From an uncultured beta proteobacterium (GTDB lineage Bacteria; Pseudomonadota; Gammaproteobacteria; Burkholderiales; Burkholderiaceae_C): 64,000 nt of DNA. How positions within the stretch are numbered: position 1 is the stretch's first letter; every line of letters begins with the position of its first letter. The stretch is from positions 1 to 64,000 of the forward strand of contig CAISLN010000128.1 in assembly GCA_903886275.1 (NCBI GenBank). Reading direction: 5' to 3'. Of this stretch, positions 1-6,816 are shown in pieces. The notes under the pieces were generated by a model. The model made no database searches. It saw nothing but the letters and a program-made list of their open reading frames with translations, and was not told where the DNA came from. Both the position numbers and the translations under genes were made by a program.

Positions 1-218
1 AGCTCCAGTCCAATGAAGGAGTCCAGATCGAAGTTGCTGCCAGTGCCCGTGAAGCCCAAGGCATCGGGGGTCTGCAGGGTCAGGGTGTAGCAAAAAAGTT
101 GGTTGATGGCCTCGGTGCCTTCGAGCTTTAAGGGCACCAGCAGGGGCTGCCCGGCCACTACTGGAATGGCGGGACTTCTAACGGTCAGGGCACGCGGGGC
201 ATTGAATAGATCAGACAT
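1..218 (-). CDS. VgrG/TssI type VI secretion tip protein, N-terminus only (runs off window)
   Basis: The first 72 codons of a minus-strand gene are visible and the rest lies before the window. The translation opens MSDLFNAPRALTV and continues with PLLVPLKLEGTEAINQLFCYTLTLQT, the typical opening of VgrG proteins, where the first beta-barrel domain begins with a 'ravtvsspalp...L.v..l.G.EaLS.lF.Y.l.l.s' pattern. VgrG trimers form the puncturing tip of the type VI secretion needle and often carry effectors. The ATG at 218 has a good GGAG ribosome binding site 6 nt upstream. No other T6SS gene is in the window, so it may be an orphan vgrG island. The family call rests only on the N-terminus. Confidence 0.72.
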   Translation of the reverse strand, partial: MSDLFNAPRALTVRSPAIPVVAGQPLLVPLKLEGTEAINQLFCYTLTLQTPDALGFTGTGSNFDLDSFIGLE

Positions 219-701
219 ACAAACTCCAAAAAGCTGTGCCGGATCACGAGCGGATCGGCAATATCCCGAGTGGGACGGAACGGTCAACGGGACCTTCAGA
301 GAGATGTACAAGAACGCTTGGTCTGAGCCTGCCAGAACTGCAGATGGGCAGACAATTACGCTAAAAAACGATCCCACCAACGACGGGAGGTTTTGTTGGA
401 AATATTGTGTGAAAAGGAGCACATTCAAGGCAAGTGCAGCCGTATGCCATGGGTCTATGTTTCAACGACTGCAATGGAGCGACCTGACCTGATGTCCCCG
501 TGCCCGAAAACCGGGTGTAAGTTCTGGAACTTGGCGTCCTGCTTCAGAGGGGAAATACGCTCGGTTTATCTTTTCGAGGGGATGGACTTTGGCCTCATAG
601 GGATAATCATGACGTGTGGTGCCTTAACTTCTCCGCCGGCGCCATGCAGCAAAGCGTTGCGTCTGTCCGCTTGGTGCGGATGCATCCAGCGGACGTAATG
701 G
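219..701. other. 483-base stretch without a convincing gene
   Basis: This lies between the vgrG start and the end of the DUF29 gene. The short plus-strand ORFs overlapping it (101-129 codons) have no recognisable motif and no family-like composition. The part next to 218 should hold the vgrG promoter. I see no tRNA, repeat or clear terminator. Confidence 0.5.
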
Positions 702-1139
702 TCAAGCTGGAAGCCAGCCCTCGGTCAGGACGTCCGCCATCAGCCATGGCGATGCTTCTGGGAAGACAGACTCATCCAAGCCGGTCTCTTTGCTAGCAAA
801 CGCTGTTGCGTCTACCCAAATGTCGTCCAACCATTCCGGGTCTGTGAGCATCGGTGCCAGGCTGGGGGTTTTCTTGAGCCGCCGCCCGGACAGTCTTCGT
901 TGGTCCTTGATCGTCCGTTCCCAGCTCGTGCTGCGTTTGGCAGGCTGGTACTGCCACTTGAGCAAGTGGGCAATCAGCACGGCCATCCGACTAGCCAGTT
1001 CACGTTGTTCGCTTTTGCCCACGTCTTCAATTTCCTCTGCGATGTGCGAAAGATCAAGCTGATCAAAGCGACCGGCGCGGATGAGCGCGGCCTGTTCCTT
1101 GGCCCATGCAACAACGTCAGATTCGTAGCTTGTGGTCAT
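702..1139 (-). CDS. DUF29 family protein
   Basis: A 145-residue protein beginning MTTSYESDVVAWAKEQAALIRAG and containing LDLSHIAEEIEDVGKSEQRELASRMAVLIAHLLKWQYQP. This matches the DUF29 pattern (D...W...Q...LR.......D...l.EEie.mg..e...l.s.l..Ll.HLLKw.yQp). DUF29 proteins are small, soluble, helical proteins of unknown function, abundant in cyanobacteria and in proteobacterial accessory regions. The ORF track extends to a TTG at 1157, but the ATG at 1139 gives the conserved family N-terminus. It reads toward vgrG on the same strand, separated by about 480 bases, so co-transcription is uncertain. No function should be inferred. Confidence 0.75.
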   Translation of the reverse strand: MTTSYESDVVAWAKEQAALIRAGRFDQLDLSHIAEEIEDVGKSEQRELASRMAVLIAHLLKWQYQPAKRSTSWERTIKDQRRLSGRRLKKTPSLAPMLTDPEWLDDIWVDATAFASKETGLDESVFPEASPWLMADVLTEGWLPA

Positions 1140-1210
1140 ATCCACATTTTGGCCCAAATCGCGGTTTTTGGCTGCTGAAATTCAGATTTGGGTTTTATTT
1201 TGGCGAAAAT

Positions 1211-1435
1211 ATGGTGATTGCCAAACGCATCAGCTACGGTACCCGCACGTTGGTGGGCTCCAACAGTATGGCTTTGCTCGCCAGTGCCATAGACACCTGT
1301 CGGCTCAGAGGTGCCAGCGCCGTAGATTTGCTGGCCCGTTCGATTTCTGTTGCCCTGCTGGGTCTGGCCGCGCCCGGGTTGCCGCCCGTTGCGCAGCATT
1401 TTCTGGGCCGCAACGGAGTGGTGATGGGGAACTGA
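1211..1435 (+). pseudogene. IS66-family transposase C-terminal remnant
   Basis: About 74 codons read VIAKRISYGTRTLVGSNSMA...LLASAIDTCRLRGASAVDLLARSI. This resembles the last segment of IS66-like (TnpC) transposases, where a 'K.SyGtrs..G....e.ilt...Tcr.qgr....fL...' region follows the catalytic domain. The DDE catalytic core, the helix-turn-helix part and the accessory tnpA/tnpB genes are absent, so this is a decayed fragment. The frame stays open further upstream (track ORF from 1106), but that part does not look like transposase. It sits between the DUF29 gene and tRNA-Asn and marks past insertion activity at this boundary. Confidence 0.55.
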
Positions 1436-1515
1436 TGGCTGGGGGTCTAAACGATTACAGCCCAGCAGTGCTTTTTCGAGGGATGGCAAACTTGCCCTAG
1501 ACGTTGACCGACTTG

Positions 1516-1537
1516 CGAAACGGGAATTCCCGTTTCG
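1516..1537. repeat. Perfect 22-bp palindrome
   Basis: CGAAACGGGAATTCCCGTTTCG is perfectly self-complementary and contains an EcoRI-type centre. It lies 80 bases after the IS66 remnant and just before a terminator-like hairpin. It could be a protein-binding site, part of the element end, or a structural hairpin. Confidence 0.6.
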
Positions 1538-1541
1538 GCCC

Positions 1542-1575
1542 AAGCCCTCGTTCCTTAGGGGGTGGGGGCTTTTTT
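1542..1575 (+). terminator. Rho-independent terminator, plus strand
   Basis: AAGCCCTC at 1542-1549 pairs, with one G-T wobble, to GGGGGCTT at 1564-1571, followed by a run of six T. It would end transcription from the IS66 remnant direction. Confidence 0.5.
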
Positions 1576-1593
1576 GCGTCTGTAAACTACTGG

Positions 1594-1627
1594 ATATTAG
1601 ACACTGTCTAATAAAACGTCTAATAAG
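1594..1627. repeat. Short inverted and direct repeats TTAGACA-C-TGTCTAA / GTCTAATAA
   Basis: A 15-nt palindrome, TTAGACA-C-TGTCTAA, is followed within a few bases by a second copy of its right arm, GTCTAATAA. Such arrays are compatible with recombinase or repressor half-sites. Position close to a tRNA gene and an IS remnant makes a former attachment site possible, but no integrase gene is in the window. Confidence 0.35.
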
Positions 1628-1628
1628 C

Positions 1629-1663
1629 AAAAAAAAGCACCTAGCGATTTCTCGTAGGTGCTT
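1629..1663 (-). terminator. Terminator downstream of tRNA-Asn
   Basis: Read on the minus strand, AAGCACCTA pairs perfectly with TAGGTGCTT (9 bp, 11-nt loop) and is followed by eight T. It sits about 20 bases beyond the tRNA 3' end, as expected for a tRNA transcription terminator. Confidence 0.85.
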
Positions 1664-1681
1664 GATTTCATTCGTTATTTT

Positions 1682-1757
1682 TGGCTCCTCGACCTGGGCT
1701 CGAACCAGGGACCTACGGATTAACAGTCCGGCGCTCTACCAACTGAGCTATCGAGGA
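1682..1757 (-). tRNA. tRNA-Asn (anticodon GTT)
   Basis: The minus strand reads TCCTCGATAGCTCAGTTGGT, then an anticodon loop CTGTTAA with GTT, then the T-loop GGTTCGAGCC and acceptor TCGAGGA, discriminator G and encoded CCA. All four stems close, and the length is 76 nt including CCA. It lies 40 bases downstream of the ferredoxin reductase gene on the same strand and ends at a strong terminator. Confidence 0.96.
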
Positions 1758-1797
1758 ATATTGCATTGTTTGCAGCCTCGAATTATAGCGTAACTTT

Positions 1798-2844
1798 TTA
1801 GGTGTTTTGGACGGGGCCCAAAGAATCTACACCAAGCAGTGTGTGAAGTCGGGTGCTGGTGGTGGTGTACTGCAGCAAAACCTTCTTGTTCGGGAACACC
1901 AGGGCTGCGGCTCCAAAGGCGGCCAGCACGGTTTCGTGAAAGCCGCACAGGATCAGTTTCTTCTTGCCGGGGTAGGTGTTGATGTCGCCCACCGCAAAGA
2001 CGCCTGGCAGGGCCGTTGCAAAGTCTTCGGTGCTGACTTTGAGCTGGCGGCGCTCCATGTCCATGCCCCAATGCGCAATCGGTCCGAGCTTGGGCGACAG
2101 GCCCAGCAGCACCAGCAGCTCGTCCACCGGCAGGGTTTGCTCCTTGCCTTCGCCGTCCAGGTATTGCGTTGCGCTGACGCGCCCAGAGGCTTCTTGCAGG
2201 CCTGTGAGTTGGCCCGCCACAAAGCGGATCTCTCCGGAATCGACCATTTTCTGGAAGGCGGCCAGGGTGGCAGGCTCGGCCACAAATACATTGCGCCTGT
2301 GCATCAGGGTGACAGACCTTGGCTTTTGCATGGCCAGTGCAATGGCGGCGCCCAGCGCGCTGTCGTTGTCGCCCAGCACCAGCACATCGCGATCGGCCCA
2401 GGCAGCGTCCTCGGGCAGCGCCAGATGCAGTTGTTTGCCAAGGTGTGCAGCGAGACCCTCCACATTGGGCATACGGGCCTGGAAGGCGCCCACGCCGGCG
2501 GCGATGAAAAGGATTTTGGTGAGGAAGGTTTTGCCGCTGCTGGTTTGCACCAACAAGCGCCCATCGGGCTGTGGCTCCACGGTGTTGACCAGCTCGCCCA
2601 AATGCATCACCGGTTTGAATGGCGCCACCTGCTTGAGCAGATTGGCGATCAGTTCGCGTCCGGTGCAGACCGGCACGCCGGGGATGTCGTAAATGGGTTT
2701 GTCGGCATACAGCTCCACGCATTGCCCGCCGGGGTAGGGCAGGGCATCGATGATGTGCGAGGAGATTTCCAGCAGGCCGAGTTGGAAGGCCTGGAAGATG
2801 CCGACGGGGCCGGCGCCGATGATGAGGGCGTCGGTTTCTATCAT
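1798..2844 (-). CDS. Ferredoxin/flavodoxin--NADP+ reductase, thioredoxin-reductase-like type
   Basis: A 348-residue FAD flavoprotein. It opens with an FAD dinucleotide fold (IIGAGPVGIFQAFQLGL, residues 8-24), then PYPGGQC, a second nucleotide-binding segment VLVLGDNDSALGAA, and the C-terminal FAD signature GVFAVGDINTYPGKKKLILCGFHE. There is no CxxC redox pair, which separates it from true thioredoxin reductase and fits the TrxR-like ferredoxin-NADP reductases (FNR2). It passes electrons between NADPH and ferredoxin in the cytosol. It starts 7 nt after the stop of ferredoxin gene fdxA, so the two form a likely operon, directly downstream of the sulfate assimilation genes. Confidence 0.88.
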   Translation of the reverse strand: MIETDALIIGAGPVGIFQAFQLGLLEISSHIIDALPYPGGQCVELYADKPIYDIPGVPVCTGRELIANLLKQVAPFKPVMHLGELVNTVEPQPDGRLLVQTSSGKTFLTKILFIAAGVGAFQARMPNVEGLAAHLGKQLHLALPEDAAWADRDVLVLGDNDSALGAAIALAMQKPRSVTLMHRRNVFVAEPATLAAFQKMVDSGEIRFVAGQLTGLQEASGRVSATQYLDGEGKEQTLPVDELLVLLGLSPKLGPIAHWGMDMERRQLKVSTEDFATALPGVFAVGDINTYPGKKKLILCGFHETVLAAFGAAALVFPNKKVLLQYTTTSTRLHTLLGVDSLGPVQNT

Positions 2845-2851
2845 GCGGGGT

Positions 2852-3181
2852 TTAACGCAGCAGTTGCGAGAGCTTGCCGGTCTTGTCTTTCCAGTCGTCC
2901 GCGTCGGGCAGCGGGGCCTTGCGCTTGGTGATGGTTTTCCAAGACGGCAGCAGGGCCAGCTCGGCGTTGAGCTTGATCATGTGCTGCTGGTCGCGCGGCG
3001 CATCTTCTTCGGCGTAGATGGCGTTGACCGGGCATTCGGGTATGCACACCGCGCAGTCGATGCACTCATCGGGGTCAATGGTCAGAAAGTTGGGGCCTTC
3101 ACGGAAGCAGTCCACAGGGCACACATCGACGCAGTCGGTGTATTTGCACTTGATGCAGGATTCGGTGACGATGTGGGTCAT
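2852..3181 (-). CDS. fdxA: 7Fe-type ferredoxin FdxA
   Basis: A 109-residue soluble electron carrier. The N-terminus reads [26 protein letters not shown] and then [18 protein letters not shown]. This cysteine spacing is typical of FdxA ferredoxins with one 3Fe-4S and one 4Fe-4S cluster, and the length matches the family (about 107). The track ORF starts at 3247, but the ATG at 3181 gives the conserved MTHIV start. The downstream reductase gene probably reduces it with NADPH. It lies 122 bases after cysN on the same strand and may have its own promoter. It is a candidate electron donor for the sulfite and APS reductases, but no partner is proven. Confidence 0.93.
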   Translation of the reverse strand: MTHIVTESCIKCKYTDCVDVCPVDCFREGPNFLTIDPDECIDCAVCIPECPVNAIYAEEDAPRDQQHMIKLNAELALLPSWKTITKRKAPLPDADDWKDKTGKLSQLLR

Positions 3182-3303
3182 TTTGGATTTCAGGCAGTAG
3201 TTGGGAAAACGGGCGCAGTTGCGCCGAGCAGGGGATTTTATTGGCAAAACCTGACAGCACTGCCATCAGGGCCAAGTACGGGTATGCCTCCCGTTGTGTT
3301 GTG

Positions 3304-4653
3304 TCAATTCAGCAGCAAGGCGCCGGATGTCTTGTGGCTGGCGGTATCCACCAAAATCAGCGATCCTAAAACACGCGAGGTCTTGTAGGGCACGGCAGCA
3401 ATTGCCTCTTGCAGCGCGATCTCGATATGGCCGATGGCATTGGGCAGGATCTGCGTGGCCTCATGCTCTTGCAGGGTGTTGATGTCCAGGCTGTGCACAA
3501 TGCGTTTGACCTTTGCCTTGATCCAGCGGTGGCCATGCAAGGCCCAGTACACGCGACCTGCCACCAGGGGCTCGTCATCCATCCAGGCTACGGTGGCACT
3601 GATTTCGCGGGTCGGCTCAAAGTGCTTGGGCGCATCCACTGCCGCCAGCAACCAGTCGCCGCGCGACACATCCACTTCGCGGTCCAGAATGATGCCGGCG
3701 CTGTGTCCTGCCTCCACGTTATGGGGCGTACGCACATGGTCCAGCACCTGGGCCACGGTGGCGGTCTGGCCGCTGGGCAGGATGGAAATCTGTTGGCCGG
3801 GCTGCACGCTGCCGGTGGCCACACGGCCCCAGAACACGCGCCGTCCCTGGCTGGTGTCGCTGCTGGCAGAAAACTTCTCCACCCATTGCACCGGGAAGGC
3901 GAATGGCACCTCCAGTTCGGGCGCGGTCACCGGCAGTTGCTCCAGCAGGGTCAAGAGGCTGGGGCCGGTATAGCCGCACCAACCAGCCGAGGCATGCACC
4001 ACGTTGTCGCCCTTGAGGGCCGAGATCGGAATGATGGCGGTGACAGCAATGCCCGCGTCCTTGGCGAACTGCTCCAGCGCCTCTTTGATCTTGTGGAAGG
4101 CCTTGGCCGCATGGCCTGCGGTCTCTGGCTTGTCGGCCGACTCCAGCGCGTCGAGCTTGTTGATGGCAAACACGATGCCGGGCACGCGCAAGAGGTTCAC
4201 CAAGAGCGAGTGGCGGCGGGTCTGCGGCAGCAGTTCCAGCAGGCCGTCCGCCTGCCATTTCAGCTTGGTGGCATCCACCAGCACCACAGCGGCGTGGGCA
4301 CTGCTGGCAGCGGTGACCATGTTGCGGGTGTACTGCTCGTGGCCGGGTGCGTCACCAATGATGAACTTGCGCGCCGGTGTGGCGAAGTAGCGGTAGGCCA
4401 CGTCGATCGTGATGCCCTGTTCGCGCTCGGCGGACAGGCCATCGGTGAAGAGGGCCAGGTCGGCCTCGCCGCTCTTGGATACATTGGCCAATTGGTCCAG
4501 CATCACCGAGCGACTGTCCACCAGAAGGCGGCCAATCAGCGTGCTCTTGCCGTCGTCCACCGAGCCGCAGGTGATGAAGCGCAATGCGCTGGAGATGTCG
4601 CCGTGCGCAGAGGATGCAGCAGCAGGTGCGAGAGTTGTTGTAGCGGTTGTCAT
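3304..4653 (-). CDS. cysN: Sulfate adenylyltransferase subunit 1 (GTPase)
   Basis: 449 residues. This is the regulatory GTPase of ATP sulfurylase, which with CysD makes adenosine 5'-phosphosulfate from sulfate and ATP. Visible motifs are the P-loop GSVDDGKST (residues 30-38), DAPGHEQYTRNM (G3) and NKLD (G4), followed by EF-Tu-like beta-barrel domains. The length is that of a plain CysN, with no fused APS kinase (CysC) domain, which agrees with the APS-reductase route in this operon. The ATG at 4653 lies one base after the cysD stop. It is the last gene of the tauE-cysI-DUF934-cysH-cysD-cysN run. Confidence 0.96.
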   Translation of the reverse strand: MTTATTTLAPAAASSAHGDISSALRFITCGSVDDGKSTLIGRLLVDSRSVMLDQLANVSKSGEADLALFTDGLSAEREQGITIDVAYRYFATPARKFIIGDAPGHEQYTRNMVTAASSAHAAVVLVDATKLKWQADGLLELLPQTRRHSLLVNLLRVPGIVFAINKLDALESADKPETAGHAAKAFHKIKEALEQFAKDAGIAVTAIIPISALKGDNVVHASAGWCGYTGPSLLTLLEQLPVTAPELEVPFAFPVQWVEKFSASSDTSQGRRVFWGRVATGSVQPGQQISILPSGQTATVAQVLDHVRTPHNVEAGHSAGIILDREVDVSRGDWLLAAVDAPKHFEPTREISATVAWMDDEPLVAGRVYWALHGHRWIKAKVKRIVHSLDINTLQEHEATQILPNAIGHIEIALQEAIAAVPYKTSRVLGSLILVDTASHKTSGALLLN

Positions 4654-4654
4654 A

Positions 4655-5608
4655 TTAAAAATATCCGTCTTTCTTGCGCTTTTCCATGGAGGCTTCGGAC
4701 GTTTTATCGTCCATTCGGGTGGCGCCGCGTTCGCTCACATCGGCGGACAGCGTTTCGATCACGATGTCGGCGGCGGTGGCAGCGGTGCTTTCCACCGGGC
4801 AGGTGCAGGTGATGTCACCCACGGTGCGAAAGCGCACATCGCGCGACTCCACCACTTCGCCCTCTTTCGCGGGCGTGAGTTCGGTCACAGGAACGAGCAG
4901 GCCTTTGCGTTCCACCACATCGCGCTTGTGCGTGTAGTAGAGCGAAGGCAGGGCGATCTTTTCGCGCTCTATGTACTGCCACACGTCGAGCTCGGTCCAG
5001 TTGGAAATCGGGAACACGCGGAAATGCTCGCCCGGTTGCAGCTTGGTGTTGAACAGGGTCCACAGCTCGGGGCGCTGGGCCTTGGGCTGCCATTGGCCAA
5101 AGCTGTCGCGGTGGCTAAAGATACGTTCCTTGGCTCTGGCCTTTTCTTCGTCGCGCCGCGCGCCACCGATCAGGGCGTCAAAGCGGAATTCTTCAATCGC
5201 TTCCAAGAGAGTTACCGACTGGTGCACATTGCGGCTTTCACCCGGATGGGCCAGGCGCACGGTGCCGCGTTTCATGGAGTCTTCCACGCTGCGCACAATC
5301 AGCTCGGCGCCGAGTTCCTTGGCACGGAAATCGCGGAAGTCGGTGACCTCATGGAAGTTGTGGCCGGTGTCTATCATCAAGAGCGGGTAGGGGATGCGGC
5401 CGCTACCGCAGGGGCCATCCTTGCCTCCGAAGGCTTTCTCGGCGCACTTGAGCATCACCAGCGAATCCTTGCCGCCCGAGAACAGCAGGGTGGGGCGCTC
5501 AAAGGCGGCTGCGACTTCGCGCAGGATAAAAATGGTTTCCTCTTCCAGCGCGTCGAGGTGCTGGTTGGAGAGGCGCTCAAAGTGGTGTGGGTCGGTCATG
5601 GCGTTCAT
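4655..5608 (-). CDS. cysD: Sulfate adenylyltransferase subunit 2
   Basis: 317 residues; the catalytic adenylyltransferase subunit of the ATP sulfurylase heterodimer. The PP-loop motif LLFSGGKDSLVML is at about residues 41-53, and later RDEEKARAKER and SNWTELDVWQYI are family-conserved. The track ORF begins at 5725, but the ATG at 5608 overlaps the cysH stop (ATGA), gives a normal-length protein and fits the rest of the operon, where coupled starts are the rule. No separate Shine-Dalgarno is visible, so translation is probably coupled to cysH. Confidence 0.95.
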   Translation of the reverse strand: MNAMTDPHHFERLSNQHLDALEEETIFILREVAAAFERPTLLFSGGKDSLVMLKCAEKAFGGKDGPCGSGRIPYPLLMIDTGHNFHEVTDFRDFRAKELGAELIVRSVEDSMKRGTVRLAHPGESRNVHQSVTLLEAIEEFRFDALIGGARRDEEKARAKERIFSHRDSFGQWQPKAQRPELWTLFNTKLQPGEHFRVFPISNWTELDVWQYIEREKIALPSLYYTHKRDVVERKGLLVPVTELTPAKEGEVVESRDVRFRTVGDITCTCPVESTAATAADIVIETLSADVSERGATRMDDKTSEASMEKRKKDGYF

Positions 5609-6399
5609 ACGGAGGCTTTGGCAGGAGCCAGTGCGGACACTGGCAGGGCGGATACAGAGTCGGAGCCGTCGGCGTGTTTGACATGCAAACCGCATTCTTT
5701 GGCGTCTTCGCTTTCCCACCACCAACGCCCCGATCGGAAATCTTCGCCCAGGCTAATAGCGCGGGTGCAGGGCTCGCAGCCAATGCTGGGGAAGAAGGCG
5801 TCGTGCAGCGGGTTGTAGGCCACCTTGTTGAGTTGGATGTAATGCCAGACATCACCCCAGGTCCAGTTGGCCAAGGGGTTGATCTTGACGCGCGCTTCCG
5901 ACGTGTCCACCAGCGGCACCTCGGCGCGGGCGCCGCTTTGCTCACGGCGCAGGCCGGTGATCCAGGCTTCCTTGCCCTTCAAGGCGCGCTCCAGTGGCTC
6001 CATCTTGCGAATGTTGCAGCAGGCCTTGCGCAGGTCCACGCTTTTGTACATGGCATCCAGGCCCTCCTTGGCCACGAACTGCACGACCGCCTCTTCGATG
6101 GGCTTGTAGACGGTGACGGGGGCGCGCGAGTCGGCCTTGAACTGCTCCAAGAGCGACAGCGTCTCTTTGTGCAGGCGCCCGGTCTCCAACACAAAGATGC
6201 CGATGTCGAGCTGCATGCTGTTGATGATGTGGCTGATGACCACGTCTTCGGCGCCCAGGCTGGAGGCCTGTGTGATGCGCGCAGCACCTTCTTCAGAGGC
6301 CGCGTATTGGGCAGCGGCCTGGGCCAGCACGCCCTGCGCCTCTTGAATGTGCAGGGTGAAGTCCCTGTGCGGGCGGGCATTCATCTCGATTGCGTTCAT
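5605..6399 (-). CDS. cysH: Assimilatory adenylylsulfate (APS) reductase, iron-sulfur type
   Basis: 264 residues; reduces activated sulfate to sulfite in the cytosol. The cluster-binding cysteines are present as KACCNIRK (Cys127-Cys128) and GCEPCTR (Cys208, Cys211), and the catalytic cysteine as ECGLH (Cys236). The CC...CxxC set marks the 4Fe-4S APS-using enzymes rather than the enterobacterial PAPS reductase, which agrees with the absence of an APS kinase here. The start ATG at 6399 overlaps the stop of the upstream DUF934 gene by the ATGA arrangement, and its own stop overlaps cysD in the same way. Confidence 0.95.
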   Translation of the reverse strand: MNAIEMNARPHRDFTLHIQEAQGVLAQAAAQYAASEEGAARITQASSLGAEDVVISHIINSMQLDIGIFVLETGRLHKETLSLLEQFKADSRAPVTVYKPIEEAVVQFVAKEGLDAMYKSVDLRKACCNIRKMEPLERALKGKEAWITGLRREQSGARAEVPLVDTSEARVKINPLANWTWGDVWHYIQLNKVAYNPLHDAFFPSIGCEPCTRAISLGEDFRSGRWWWESEDAKECGLHVKHADGSDSVSALPVSALAPAKASV

Positions 6400-6809
6400 G
6401 CTGTCACTTCCTGGTTGTCTTCCCGGCTGAACACCGGCTTGGGCGTCACGGCGTCGCCCTGGTAAAAGGCGCGGTAGCGGTCGAACTGCTGTTGCGCAAA
6501 GTCGATGTTTTGGTCGGCGCGCAGCACGGCCACGCTAAAACCCTGGCGCTCCATCTGCACCAACTGATCGATCAGAACATCGCCGGTGGCGCGGATTTCG
6601 CCGGTAAAGTTGGAGCGCCGGCGCAGATAAAAGGCCTGCGTATAGGCGCGGCCATCGGTGAACTTGGGAAAGTGCAGGTCTATGCGGGCGACACCTTCGA
6701 GCACCAAGGTGCGCGGGTCTTCGGTGTTGGCCACCACCAGGGTGTGGGCGTCAAGCTCTCGGGTGCTCGCATCAGCGGCAGATAGCAGTTTCATGGTCAA
6801 AGCAGTCAT
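6396..6809 (-). CDS. DUF934 protein of the cysI-cysH operon
   Basis: 137 residues, start ATG at 6809 (the track ORF begins too far upstream). The sequence has VEGVARIDLHFPKFTDGRAYTQAFYLRRR-like text (here LVLEGVARIDLHFPKFTDGRAYTQAFYLRRR) and DVLIDQLVQMERQGFS, typical of the DUF934 family. That family is nearly always found next to sulfite reductase in proteobacteria. The biochemical role is not established; an accessory role in sulfite reduction is inferred from context. It sits between cysI (7-nt gap) and cysH (4-nt overlap), so it is certainly translated as part of the operon. Confidence 0.88.
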   Translation of the reverse strand: MTALTMKLLSAADASTRELDAHTLVVANTEDPRTLVLEGVARIDLHFPKFTDGRAYTQAFYLRRRSNFTGEIRATGDVLIDQLVQMERQGFSVAVLRADQNIDFAQQQFDRYRAFYQGDAVTPKPVFSREDNQEVTA

Positions 6810-6816
6810 GGTGGTT

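Noticed and set aside
3409-5818. Long plus-strand ORFs (467 and 469 codons) across cysN/cysD
   Set aside because: Antisense to the conserved sulfurylase subunits and without motifs.
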